Made by a program: the position numbers and the translations under genes. Of a stretch of 64,000 nucleotides of DNA, positions 26,300 to 34,942 are shown one piece after another. Each line of letters begins with the position of its first letter. Within the stretch, counting starts at the first letter, position 1. The DNA is from CAYZJB01 sp964602985 (GTDB taxonomy: Bacteria; CLD3; SB21). The stretch lies in contig CAZRTJ010000008.1 of the NCBI GenBank assembly GCA_964602985.1, forward strand, positions 1-64,000, in the 5' to 3' direction. Below the pieces are notes generated by a model, which had not been told where the DNA came from, did no database searches, and saw only the letters and a list, made by a program, of their open reading frames with translations.

Positions 26300-27040
26300 T
26301 TATTGGGTGAAATGTAATGGTTTCTTATCACGTATCTTCTTTTCAAGCGCAAGGGTTTTCGGAAAGACGATGTTGTTTTCCAGATGGACATGGATGTGGA
26401 GTTTGGATTCAAACTCCTTCAGTTCGGTGTACAGGTTTCGCAAAGCTGCGGAGGCGCCTTCGGGGGCCGTGTATTGCGTGGTCAACCGGCGGATGGTGTT
26501 GACCATCTCGCCAGACATCTCATGTTCAAACTCCATCACGGAAATGGGGTTGCGAATGGTTTGATAAATGGGTGCAGCGGGCGTTGTTCCTGCCGTCTGA
26601 CTCCGTACCAGTTCGCGAACGTACGGAAAGACCAGCAGTTCTTCCTTCTGTATATGGGTCAGCAACTCCTGGGTCGCGTGGGCAAAGAGCTCCGCAACAC
26701 GCGGGAGGAATGCAAAGGCAGATCCCTCCGCTTCGCAAACGAGCCGCAGATGTTCGGTCAGCACCGGCACCTCGGTACGGAGATAGCCATGGCACTCCTT
26801 CTCGATGTAATCACAAAGAGAATCAATGTCCTGTTGGTCAAAATTCTCACCCGACCCGGCCGGACCCAGATCGAGCAGATCGTCAATGACGGCGCCGGAG
26901 TCTACCTGCCGTTCTTCGCACGCGTCCGCCAGCGTACGATCCCCGTGACAACTGAAGTCCAATCCGTGTTTGTCAAACACCGAGGCAACCCGAATATCGC
27001 GGCGTACCAGATCGGCAAGTGTAATGTGAAGATCCATCAT
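26300..27040 (-). CDS. ric: RIC family iron-sulfur cluster repair di-iron protein
   Basis: 246 residues. The N-terminal DUF542 domain is seen in DIRVASVFDKHGLDFSCHGDRTLADAC, although the usual FCCGG reads FSCHG here. The hemerythrin-like part supplies iron ligands: His in VLTEHLRL, HIQKEE, EFEHEMSGE, and HVHLENNIVFP. ScdA/YtfE/RIC proteins repair Fe-S clusters damaged by NO and oxidants and can release iron. Its place between an Rrf2 regulator and the nos genes fits defence against NO produced in denitrification. GGGGGA precedes a tandem ATG, of which the first was used. Confidence 0.9.
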   Translation of the reverse strand: MMDLHITLADLVRRDIRVASVFDKHGLDFSCHGDRTLADACEERQVDSGAVIDDLLDLGPAGSGENFDQQDIDSLCDYIEKECHGYLRTEVPVLTEHLRLVCEAEGSAFAFLPRVAELFAHATQELLTHIQKEELLVFPYVRELVRSQTAGTTPAAPIYQTIRNPISVMEFEHEMSGEMVNTIRRLTTQYTAPEGASAALRNLYTELKEFESKLHIHVHLENNIVFPKTLALEKKIRDKKPLHFTQ

Positions 27041-27051
27041 TCCCCCATTCC

Positions 27052-27489
27052 TCAGTGTTTGATTCGAACGCTTTTTTCTTTGACTTTGCCGCCAAGTGCT
27101 TCCAGCGACATGTCTTGCAGCGTCGCACGCAACTGGTCCCGCAGTCCCAGCATCTGGTCATGAACGGCACATGGCTTGTCAAATCCACAGTTGGGCAGTC
27201 CCAGCACGCAAGTGCGAAATCCCTCCAACCCATCGGTTGCGCCAACTATGTGAAAAAGACTGATCTGGTGCGGTTCAGCGGCCAGGCGAATTCCCCCTTT
27301 GGCGCCACGCTCAGATTCCAGAATATTCTGCTCTGTCAAAGTTTGCATGATCTTGCTGAGAAAATGAAACGGAATGTCCAGCTCTTTTGCAACCTCTTTG
27401 ATGGAAACGAAATGCCGCCCACTTTCGCGTGATGATAAATAAATCAGGGCTTGGATTGCATAAACACATGTTTTTGATAGAAATAACAT
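27052..27489 (-). CDS. Rrf2 family [Fe-S] transcriptional regulator, NsrR/IscR-like
   Basis: 145 residues. The winged helix is at the N-terminus (KTCVYAIQALIYLSS, LDIPFHFLSKIMQTL, SERGAKGGIRLA). Three cysteines, Cys94, Cys101 and Cys107 (C-x6-C-x5-C), stand in the region that binds the cluster in NsrR and IscR, so an NO- or redox-labile cluster is expected. It is first in the operon with RIC and nosZ, so it probably represses this operon and itself and is released by NO. Which member of the family it is cannot be told from sequence alone. A candidate operator is just upstream. Confidence 0.9.
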   Translation of the reverse strand: MLFLSKTCVYAIQALIYLSSRESGRHFVSIKEVAKELDIPFHFLSKIMQTLTEQNILESERGAKGGIRLAAEPHQISLFHIVGATDGLEGFRTCVLGLPNCGFDKPCAVHDQMLGLRDQLRATLQDMSLEALGGKVKEKSVRIKH

Positions 27490-27513
27490 ATTTCAGACCT
27501 TCATATCTGAATT
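27490..27513 (-). promoter_or_regulatory. Candidate Rrf2 operator (inverted repeat)
   Basis: On the plus strand ATTTCAGA, eight bases, TCTGAATT: eight-base arms that pair at seven positions. It begins next to the rrf2 start codon and overlaps the -10 region of the promoter at 27533-27538, a place that suits steric repression. The sequence does not match the classical NsrR consensus I know, so the binding protein is inferred. Confidence 0.45.
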
Positions 27514-27538
27514 AAACATAAACACGCGTTTTTGTCAA
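27509..27538 (-). promoter_or_regulatory. Promoter of the rrf2-ric-nos operon
   Basis: On the minus strand a perfect -35 hexamer TTGACA (27533-27538) is followed after 16 to 18 bases by TTTAAT/TAATTC (27509-27516). The leader before the ATG is about 20 bases. This is the only good promoter seen for the long nos transcript. Confidence 0.55.
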
Positions 27539-27553
27539 GCATTTTTCACCTTA

Positions 27554-28459
27554 CTATACCGTCTCTACGACTTGGTGGAGCTTCAGGGTGAGAACCGGGC
27601 AGGAGGCTATTCTTAATACATTCTCCGTGGTCGAACCCATGAGCAACCGGTCAAATCCCGTCAAACCATGAGTCGCCATCATGATCAACTCGCAATGATA
27701 CTGCTCGGCGGTCCGCGCGATCTCTTGCACGGGCCGTCCCGTGATCACATGATAGCTGGCCGGAGGAAGCGGACCGGGAACATCTCTGTAAAAAGTCTGG
27801 AGTTCGTGACGCGAACGCGCATGAATCACTTCGAGTTTTTCCAAAACAACTGTCTCTACGCTTTGATAGAACGCCGGATACGTCGGCGTTTCGAACACAT
27901 AGAGCATGTGAATAGTCGCACCGACTTTGTTCGCCAGCAATTTCGCTTGCTGGAGCGCATGTCGAGAATACTCAGAGAAGTCGACAGGAACCAGTATGTT
28001 TCGAATCTGTTCCACGGGGGTCGCATGCGGCGTTCGGACCGTCATCACGGGACATGGCGCCAGGCGCACAACTTCTTCCGCCACGCTTCCCATCATCAAG
28101 TGTCTCAGTCCACGGCGGCCGTGCGTTCCCATCACGATGAAATCGATGTCTTGCTCCTCGGCATACTCCAAAATCGCACTGGTCGGCGAAAAACTCCGTC
28201 GATGGGTCTTCACTACCTTTCGGTCCGATCCGAGACTCTTCATTCGTTCCTGGACCATGTCCCCCAGACGTCGTACAACGGCGTCAGAATCATCCGTACC
28301 GCGACCCTTTTCACCGGCTTCCTCGTCATGCAGAATCGTGGCATGAAGAAGATGCAACTCAGCCTTTGCCAATTCTGCATAGGACGCCGCATAATCAACC
28401 GCCAGCAATGAGCATTCAGAAAAATCCGTCGGATATAGGATTTTCTTTACATCCAGCAT
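27554..28459 (-). CDS. Tandem universal stress protein (UspA x2)
   Basis: 301 residues made of two USP domains. The first starts KKILYPTDFSECSLLAVDYA and ends with the ATP-binding GTHGRRGLRHLMMGSVAEEVV. The second starts RNILVPVDFSEYSRHALQ and ends with ATHGLTGFDRLLMGSTTENV. Both keep the G-x2-G-x9-G-[ST] nucleotide loop, so both may bind ATP. Cytosolic, function in stress survival, often under anaerobic control. Stop is 65 bases from the rrf2 start; the gene is not part of that operon's promoter region. A similar gene lies at 36363-37208. Confidence 0.92.
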   Translation of the reverse strand: MLDVKKILYPTDFSECSLLAVDYAASYAELAKAELHLLHATILHDEEAGEKGRGTDDSDAVVRRLGDMVQERMKSLGSDRKVVKTHRRSFSPTSAILEYAEEQDIDFIVMGTHGRRGLRHLMMGSVAEEVVRLAPCPVMTVRTPHATPVEQIRNILVPVDFSEYSRHALQQAKLLANKVGATIHMLYVFETPTYPAFYQSVETVVLEKLEVIHARSRHELQTFYRDVPGPLPPASYHVITGRPVQEIARTAEQYHCELIMMATHGLTGFDRLLMGSTTENVLRIASCPVLTLKLHQVVETV

Positions 28460-28551
28460 CTTCTAAACTCTCCGAAGGTGGTTCGACATAACCTATGAAA
28501 CCCCTGCGGGCGAACATATGACATCGGTTAGGTTTCCCGTACGACTTCCCC

Positions 28552-30648
28552 TCAGAGAACGCGGATGCGCGCATCGACTATTGTGGACTCAGACTTCCCG
28601 GCAACGGACATGAATGGATTAATATCCAGCTCTGAAATGCGAGGATGATCGCTGACAAGCCGGGACAATCGCAGCAGTGTATCGATGATGGACTCCAGAT
28701 CCACCGGCGTTTGACCCCTCACACCGCTCAGGATAGGGAATCCTTTGATCGAACGCACCATCTCCTCCGCCTCGGATCGACTCAATGGGGCGATATTGAA
28801 ACTGATGTCCCTCAATACCTCGACATACACGCCACCTAAACCAAACATGATCAGCGGTCCAAAATCTTTGTCCAGGTGCATCCCCATGACCAGTTCTTTG
28901 CCCTTCCGCATTTGCTGGACGAGAATCGCTTCCGCACCAATGCCTGTCTTTTCCGCGATGGCCCGGAACTCCACAAATGCGCTTTGTAAATCCTCTTCTG
29001 TGCGAAGATCGATTCGAACTCCTCCTGCCTCTGTCTTGTGGATGAATGACCTGCCAACTAGTTTGGCCGCCACCGGTCCGTGCGCCTTTTGGAATTTCAT
29101 TGCCTCCTGCAGAGCGTCGAAGCCAAATAGACTCGCGGGCGCCAGCGGAAATCCATAGGCGGAAAGCACTGCGTGTGTCTGACTCCAATCCAGATACTCA
29201 CCCGGGGCCGCTGAAGCCAGGGTCTTCTCCACACAGGCAGAATCCACTGTCAGCGTCGGCACGGGAATCTCCGGCTTGTCGCGCCACCGCCGATACCGAT
29301 CCATCATGGACAGTGCATGCACTGCCGGCTCGGGAAAGGAATACACGGGGATGTGCCCGGCCTTGAGCATCTCGATCGCAGCCATGGCTTCACGCTGCGC
29401 CATGAAGCAAGCGAGAATCGTCTTCGCCGGAAACTGCCGATGGACATCCACGATGGCGCGTGCAACTTCGTTCGCATTGATCATGATCGGCGGTACAAAG
29501 ATCACCAGAACAGCGTCCACGCCGGGGTCCCCAAGGACAAGCTGCAGCGCCTCGCAATACGAGGACTCGTCTGCGCTGGCGATCATGTCCACGGGATTGT
29601 TCACACTCGCTTCGGGAGGGAGGAATTCCTTGAGCCTTCGTTTCGTCCCGGCGTCCAGCGTAGCCAGAGTCAGGCCTGCGTGTACCAAAGCATCCGTGGC
29701 CATGATGGCGGGTCCTCCCGCATTGGTCACTATGGCGACACGGGAATCCTGTGGCAGAGGTTGTGCATCGAATGCAATCGCCAGGTGAAATAATTCATCA
29801 ATTGTGGCCACCCGGATCACACCACACTTCTCCAGCAGCGCATCGACCGCCACGTCCAGAGACGACGCCAGCGCTCCCGTATGCGAACTGGCCGCGGTTG
29901 CCCCTTGTGCCGTACGCCCGGACTTGACGCAAAGTATCGGCTTTCGCTTCGACACTTCGCGGGCGATACGTGTGAATTTCCGGGGATTCCCAAAACTCTC
30001 CAGATACATCAGGATCAATTTCGTCCGCTCATCGTCCTTCCAATACTCGAGCAGGTCATTGCCCGACACGTCCGTCTTGTTGCCCATACTGGCAAACATC
30101 GAGATGCCCAACCCGATCTCTCGTGCAATGTCGAGAATGGCCACGCCCAGCGCCCCGCTCTGGGACATGAATCCGACGTTCCCGGGAATGGGCACGGTCG
30201 GTGCGAAAGTGGCGTCCAAACGGAATTCTTCTTGTGTATTGATGACGCCCATGCAGTTGGGTCCGACCATGCGCATCCCATACCGTCGCAGGATTTCGAG
30301 GAGATTTTCCTCGCGCGTGCGACCTTCCGGTCCGATCTCTTTGAATCCGGCGGAAATCACCACGAGTCCGCGAACACCCTTCCGCCCGCATGCCTCCGCC
30401 ACGTCCAGCACCTGTCGGCTCGGCACAACAATCACAGCAAGGTCCACTGCGTCCGGTATTTCCGAAACCTCCGGATAACACTTGATGCTGTGAACCACCC
30501 GGGCATTGGGATTGACAGGGAATACCGTTCCCTGAAACTGGTTCGACACCAGATTGCGGACAATCTCCTTGCCGATCGACCTGTCCTTGCTGGACGCGCC
30601 AATCAGGGCGATGGATCGGGGACGAAAAATGGCATCTAAGGTGTTCAT
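28552..30648 (-). CDS. ADP-forming acyl-CoA (acetyl-CoA) synthetase, alpha-beta fused
   Basis: 698 residues. It contains the CoA-binding domain (IALIGASSKDRSIGKEIVRN), the succinyl-CoA-synthetase-like domains with MVGPNCMGVINT and the phospho-histidine in SSHTGALA near residue 260, and a C-terminal ATP-grasp domain (KLVGRSFIHKTEAGGVRID, GLGGVYVEVLRD). It converts acyl-CoA, ADP and phosphate to acid, CoA and ATP. Together with pyruvate:ferredoxin oxidoreductase encoded 0.7 kb away, it would make ATP from pyruvate by way of acetyl-CoA. The start at 30648 follows AAGG and lies 7 bases after the stop of an upstream lipoprotein gene; a longer frame to 30729 would overlap it. The acyl chain it prefers is not certain. 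Confidence 0.88.
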   Translation of the reverse strand: MNTLDAIFRPRSIALIGASSKDRSIGKEIVRNLVSNQFQGTVFPVNPNARVVHSIKCYPEVSEIPDAVDLAVIVVPSRQVLDVAEACGRKGVRGLVVISAGFKEIGPEGRTREENLLEILRRYGMRMVGPNCMGVINTQEEFRLDATFAPTVPIPGNVGFMSQSGALGVAILDIAREIGLGISMFASMGNKTDVSGNDLLEYWKDDERTKLILMYLESFGNPRKFTRIAREVSKRKPILCVKSGRTAQGATAASSHTGALASSLDVAVDALLEKCGVIRVATIDELFHLAIAFDAQPLPQDSRVAIVTNAGGPAIMATDALVHAGLTLATLDAGTKRRLKEFLPPEASVNNPVDMIASADESSYCEALQLVLGDPGVDAVLVIFVPPIMINANEVARAIVDVHRQFPAKTILACFMAQREAMAAIEMLKAGHIPVYSFPEPAVHALSMMDRYRRWRDKPEIPVPTLTVDSACVEKTLASAAPGEYLDWSQTHAVLSAYGFPLAPASLFGFDALQEAMKFQKAHGPVAAKLVGRSFIHKTEAGGVRIDLRTEEDLQSAFVEFRAIAEKTGIGAEAILVQQMRKGKELVMGMHLDKDFGPLIMFGLGGVYVEVLRDISFNIAPLSRSEAEEMVRSIKGFPILSGVRGQTPVDLESIIDTLLRLSRLVSDHPRISELDINPFMSVAGKSESTIVDARIRVL

Positions 30649-30655
30649 CGTGCCC

Positions 30656-31225
30656 TTATCGATACGTGGCCTTAAACCATGTCCGGGGACCCCGATCCAC
30701 GTCGTCCTCACCGTAGTATCCCCACCCAACGATCGTATAGGAAGAGTCCGTAACCGTTTCGTAGAAATATTCCTTTTTCAACGGACTCCGCTCGTCTCGA
30801 GTCCAAACAATCGTGTTCGTGCCTACGCGGCGTCCTTTGTGACGTATCCATTCATCGGGTTTCTTTACGATACACCATAACTCGCCCGCCTCGACTTTGT
30901 TCACACCGACACTCACTTCGTCCCGATCTTGATACTTGTCGGTGATGGTCACACGCTGAAAGTATGGCGATTCCGACACATACACCTGAATCACAGTCAG
31001 CGAATCCCGCAAGACTTTGCCGCTCCAATCTGACAAATCGTCGGGAGACGACGGATGGGTAAGAAACAGCGTGTCCTCATATCGATAGAAGACTCCAGTC
31101 CACTCACCATCGAGCGACTTGAATACGTCGGCGTGCGGCTGATCCTCCGCCGTAACCGAACCCCGGCGGAGAGGGTCCTCACAACCCGAAACAAGAAGCC
31201 AAACCACGAGAATTGTCCGCATCAT
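30656..31225 (-). CDS. Predicted lipoprotein, function unknown
   Basis: 189 residues with a type II signal, MMRTILVVWLLVSGC, lipidated at about Cys15. The mature part is rich in beta strands (LDGEWTGVFYRYEDTLFL, then SYTIVGWGYYGEDDVDRG near the end) and may be a lipocalin- or barrel-like domain. No family recognised. AGAGGA precedes two consecutive ATG codons; the first was used. It is upstream of the acyl-CoA synthetase and diverges from nifJ; the 155 bases between the two starts must hold both promoters. Confidence 0.55.
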   Translation of the reverse strand: MMRTILVVWLLVSGCEDPLRRGSVTAEDQPHADVFKSLDGEWTGVFYRYEDTLFLTHPSSPDDLSDWSGKVLRDSLTVIQVYVSESPYFQRVTITDKYQDRDEVSVGVNKVEAGELWCIVKKPDEWIRHKGRRVGTNTIVWTRDERSPLKKEYFYETVTDSSYTIVGWGYYGEDDVDRGPRTWFKATYR

Positions 31226-31380
31226 CCGTTCCTCTCGATATGTGCGGAATCTCGCCCTTTGCCGGCATTGATTCAACAGGCGTTTTCATGGATTCCGTGA
31301 GTTCCGTAGCTATGACCAAAGTCATGACACCTTTTTTCGATGCTCGATACCTTGGCATGGATTCAATGGAAGGACCAGCT

Positions 31381-34300
31381 GTGAGCGAAAAATTTCTCAT
31401 GATCGATGGCAACGAGGCCGCCGCGATGGTGGCCCACAGTGTGTCGGAAGTAGTCTGCATCTATCCCATTACGCCCGCATCTACCATGGGTGAGCTTGCA
31501 GACGCATGGAGTTCGTCCAACAGAAAGAACATCTGGGGTCACGTTCCCGCGGTCGTAGAGATGCAGAGCGAAGGAGGCGCGGCGGGAGCCGTGCACGGAT
31601 CGATCCAGACGGGCTCCCTGACAACGACCTTTACGGCTTCGCAAGGTCTGCTCCTGATGATCCCCAACATGTATAAGATCGCGGGTGAACTCACACCCCT
31701 GGTGATTCATGTCGCGGCACGTTCTCTCGCCACGCAAGCATTGTCTATTTTTGGGGACCATAGCGATGTGATGGCGGCACGATCCAGCGGTTTTGCCATG
31801 CTGGCCTCTGGATCCGTGCAGGAATGCATGGACCTGGCGCTTGTGGCGCACAATGCTACCTTGGTCTCCCAAATTCCATTCATACACTTCTTCGACGGTT
31901 TTCGCACCTCGCACGAGATTCAGAAGGTTGTCGCCGTACCGGATGAGGTCATCCGAAGTATGATCCCCTCCGATGCCGTGACTCGGTTCCGCGGGCGGGC
32001 TTTGAGTCCCGACCGTCCGTTCATCCGTGGAACTGCGATGAATCCGGATGTGTACTTTCAGGCCCGGGAGTCTTGCAACCCATTTTACGACGCGTGTCCG
32101 TTCATCGTCGAGTCGGCGATGAGAGCATTCCAATCGCTTACTGGTCGGACGTATAATCTGTTTGATTACGAGGGAAGCCCGGATGCCGATCGACTGATCG
32201 TCCTGATGGGATCGGGTGCGGAAACGGTCAGTGAAACGCTGAGGCATCTACTGTCGCAAGGCGAAAAGGTTGGTGTGCTTCGCGTCAGACTCTATCGCCC
32301 TTTCTCTGCGAGCCGCCTCATCCAGGCAATCCCGCCTTCTGTCCGACGCATTGCGGTGTTGGACAGAACGAAAGAGCCCGGCTGCGTCGGTGAACCGCTG
32401 TACCAGGATGTGCTGACGGCGCTGGCCGAACACGGAGCGCTCGGAGACCGCGTGGTGATTGGCGGACGGTATGGCCTGTCGTCGAAAGAATTCACGCCCG
32501 CGATGGCCAAGGCGGTCTATGACGAGTTGAGAAAGAAAGATCCGAAGAATCACTTTGTCGTCGGTATTCGTGACGACGTCACACACCGGAGCCTTGATGT
32601 TGATTCCGGCTGGACCGTCGAAAAACGGGAGGCCTTCCGCGGCATCTTCTATGGTCTCGGCGCTGACGGGACGGTGAGTGCCAACAAGAATTCGATCAAG
32701 ATCATTGGCGAGGAAACGGATTTCCATGCCCAGGGGTATTTCGTCTATGACTCGAAGAAATCCGGATCTATGACGACGTCGCACCTGAGATTCGGCCGAC
32801 ACCCGATTCAGTCGCCCTACCTTATTGAAAGAGCCAATTTTGTCGCGGTTCACCAATTCGGCTTCCTCGCTCTTTTTGACGTACTGGAGAAGGCCGAGCC
32901 AAACGCTGTCTTTCTTCTGAATGCACCGTATTCATCCGACACGATCTGGAATCACCTGCCGAAGAAAATCCAGAAGGTTATTCTCGAGAAGAAACTGGCA
33001 CTGTATGTGATCGATGCATACGCGGTGGCTCAGGAAGCAGGCATGGGGCGGCAGATTAACACCATCATGCAGACGTGCTTTTTCGCCATTTCGAATATTC
33101 TGCCCAGGGACGAGTCCATCCGCCTCATCAAAGATGCGATCCAGAAGACCTATGGCAGGAAAGGAGGCGAAGTGGTCGAACGCAATTTCATGGCGGTGGA
33201 CCGGACCCTCGCACATCTGCACGAAGTCAAGAACATTCCGTCGACGGCCGACGGTTGGGAATTGTCACCGCCCGTGCCCAACGAAGCGCCGGATTTTGTG
33301 CGCCGTGTTCTGGCTGAGATAATTGCCGGTCGAGGAGACCAAATCCCAGTCAGTGAGATGCCGGTGGATGGCACGTATCCCAGCGGCACTGCCAAATGGG
33401 AAAAACGAGATATCTCGCAAACGATACCGGCGTGGGATAAGGATGTATGCATCCAATGCGGAAAGTGCGCGCTCGTCTGTCCACACGCCGTCATTCGCAT
33501 TAAGGCATTTGACAGAGATTGCCTGAAAGACGCGCCGGCCGACTTCCAGTTCACATCCGTCAGGGGAAAGGAATGGCCGGAAGGTACCCTCTATTCCATC
33601 CAGGTTTCCCCCAGGGACTGCACGGGCTGTGAGTTGTGCGTGGAAGCGTGTCCCGCGAAAAACAAGTCCGTCACGGGCCGAAAGGCTCTCAACATGACGG
33701 AAAAAGAACCCGTGCTGGAACGCGAAGTCGCAAATTGGAATTACTTTGTGCAATTACCCGAGTTTGATCGCGCCACACTGGCCTTCTCCTCCGTGAAGGG
33801 ATCACAGTTCCTTCAACCTCTTTTTGAATTTTCAGGGGCATGTGCCGGCTGCGGGGAGACGCCATATCTGAAATTGGCCACGCAGTTGTTTGGAGATCGG
33901 ATGATCGTGGCCAATGCGACTGGCTGCTCTTCCATCTACGGCGCGAACCTTCCGACGACGCCATGGAGTCCAAACCGCGAAGGACGAGGTCCGGCGTGGA
34001 GCAATTCGCTCTTTGAAGACAACGCCGAATTCGGATTGGGATTTCGTCTCAGCCTGGATCAGAAGCAGTCGCAGGCAAAAGAGATGATCCGGGAAATGGC
34101 GGGCGATCTCGGCGATCCCTTGGTCTCAGACCTTTTGTCAGCCGATCAATCCTCGGAAGCGGGCATCCGGCAGCAGCGCGAGCGTGTACGTGAACTGAAG
34201 CAGAAGCTCATTGCCTTGGGATCGGATCAAGCGGTTCGTTTGCTGGGATTGGCGGATGATCTCGTGCGTCGGAGCGTGTGGATCATTGGAGGAGACGGCT

Positions 34301-34935
34301 GGGCGTACGACATCGGATACGGCGGGTTGGATCACGTCCTGGCATCGGGTCACGATGTGAATATCCTTGTTCTGGACACGGAGGTGTATTCGAACACGGG
34401 CGGACAAATGTCCAAGTCGACACCACTCGGAGCGGTGGCGAAATTTGCCGCCGGAGGCAAGGCCACCGCAAAGAAAGATCTCGCCTTCCAGGCTCTCTCG
34501 TACGGCAACGTGTATGTCGCACGCGTGGCCATGGGAGCCAACGATTCCCAAACGGTGAAGGCTTTTGTCGAGGCCGAGGCCTATCACGGACCTTCGTTAC
34601 TCCTGGCGTTCAGTCACTGCATCGCACACGGATACAATCTAAAATACGGACTGCGCCAACAGAAGCTTGCGGTTGAATCGGGTTACTGGCCGCTCTTTCG
34701 GTACCACCCCGAGGCGGCGCAGCGTGGCGAGAACCCGTTCCAACTGGACTCCAAAGAACCCAAGCTGCCTCTTGCCGACTACGCTTACAATGAGACTCGC
34801 TTCAAAATGCTGACCAAGGCCAACCCAAAGGTCGCACGGGAACTGCTGACACGCGCACAAGCCGATATTCGGATTCGCTGGCAGATGCTCGAGAAGCTGC
34901 ATCTCTTGTGGTCCAACAATGAACCAAAAGAATGA
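31381..34935 (+). CDS. nifJ: Pyruvate:ferredoxin (flavodoxin) oxidoreductase
   Basis: 1184 residues, the full single-chain NifJ/PFOR length. It oxidises pyruvate with CoA to acetyl-CoA and CO2 and reduces ferredoxin. Domain I holds IDGNEAAAMVAHSVSEV with IYPITPASTMGE. Two ferredoxin-type clusters are bound by CIQCGKCALVCP and CTGCELCVEACP (about residues 690 and 750). The C-terminal TPP domain has CAGCGETPYLKLA and GGDGWAYDIGYGGLDH. The GTG at 31381 was chosen because GGAAGGA stands 6 bases before it and homologues begin at this point. A DHODH-like gene follows after 7 bases. Confidence 0.95.
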   Translation: MSEKFLMIDGNEAAAMVAHSVSEVVCIYPITPASTMGELADAWSSSNRKNIWGHVPAVVEMQSEGGAAGAVHGSIQTGSLTTTFTASQGLLLMIPNMYKIAGELTPLVIHVAARSLATQALSIFGDHSDVMAARSSGFAMLASGSVQECMDLALVAHNATLVSQIPFIHFFDGFRTSHEIQKVVAVPDEVIRSMIPSDAVTRFRGRALSPDRPFIRGTAMNPDVYFQARESCNPFYDACPFIVESAMRAFQSLTGRTYNLFDYEGSPDADRLIVLMGSGAETVSETLRHLLSQGEKVGVLRVRLYRPFSASRLIQAIPPSVRRIAVLDRTKEPGCVGEPLYQDVLTALAEHGALGDRVVIGGRYGLSSKEFTPAMAKAVYDELRKKDPKNHFVVGIRDDVTHRSLDVDSGWTVEKREAFRGIFYGLGADGTVSANKNSIKIIGEETDFHAQGYFVYDSKKSGSMTTSHLRFGRHPIQSPYLIERANFVAVHQFGFLALFDVLEKAEPNAVFLLNAPYSSDTIWNHLPKKIQKVILEKKLALYVIDAYAVAQEAGMGRQINTIMQTCFFAISNILPRDESIRLIKDAIQKTYGRKGGEVVERNFMAVDRTLAHLHEVKNIPSTADGWELSPPVPNEAPDFVRRVLAEIIAGRGDQIPVSEMPVDGTYPSGTAKWEKRDISQTIPAWDKDVCIQCGKCALVCPHAVIRIKAFDRDCLKDAPADFQFTSVRGKEWPEGTLYSIQVSPRDCTGCELCVEACPAKNKSVTGRKALNMTEKEPVLEREVANWNYFVQLPEFDRATLAFSSVKGSQFLQPLFEFSGACAGCGETPYLKLATQLFGDRMIVANATGCSSIYGANLPTTPWSPNREGRGPAWSNSLFEDNAEFGLGFRLSLDQKQSQAKEMIREMAGDLGDPLVSDLLSADQSSEAGIRQQRERVRELKQKLIALGSDQAVRLLGLADDLVRRSVWIIGGDGWAYDIGYGGLDHVLASGHDVNILVLDTEVYSNTGGQMSKSTPLGAVAKFAAGGKATAKKDLAFQALSYGNVYVARVAMGANDSQTVKAFVEAEAYHGPSLLLAFSHCIAHGYNLKYGLRQQKLAVESGYWPLFRYHPEAAQRGENPFQLDSKEPKLPLADYAYNETRFKMLTKANPKVARELLTRAQADIRIRWQMLEKLHLLWSNNEPKE

Positions 34936-34942
34936 GGATGTC

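Noticed and set aside
26384..27163. 259-codon plus-strand frame opposite the RIC gene
   Set aside because: Antisense shadow; RIC motifs are on the minus strand.
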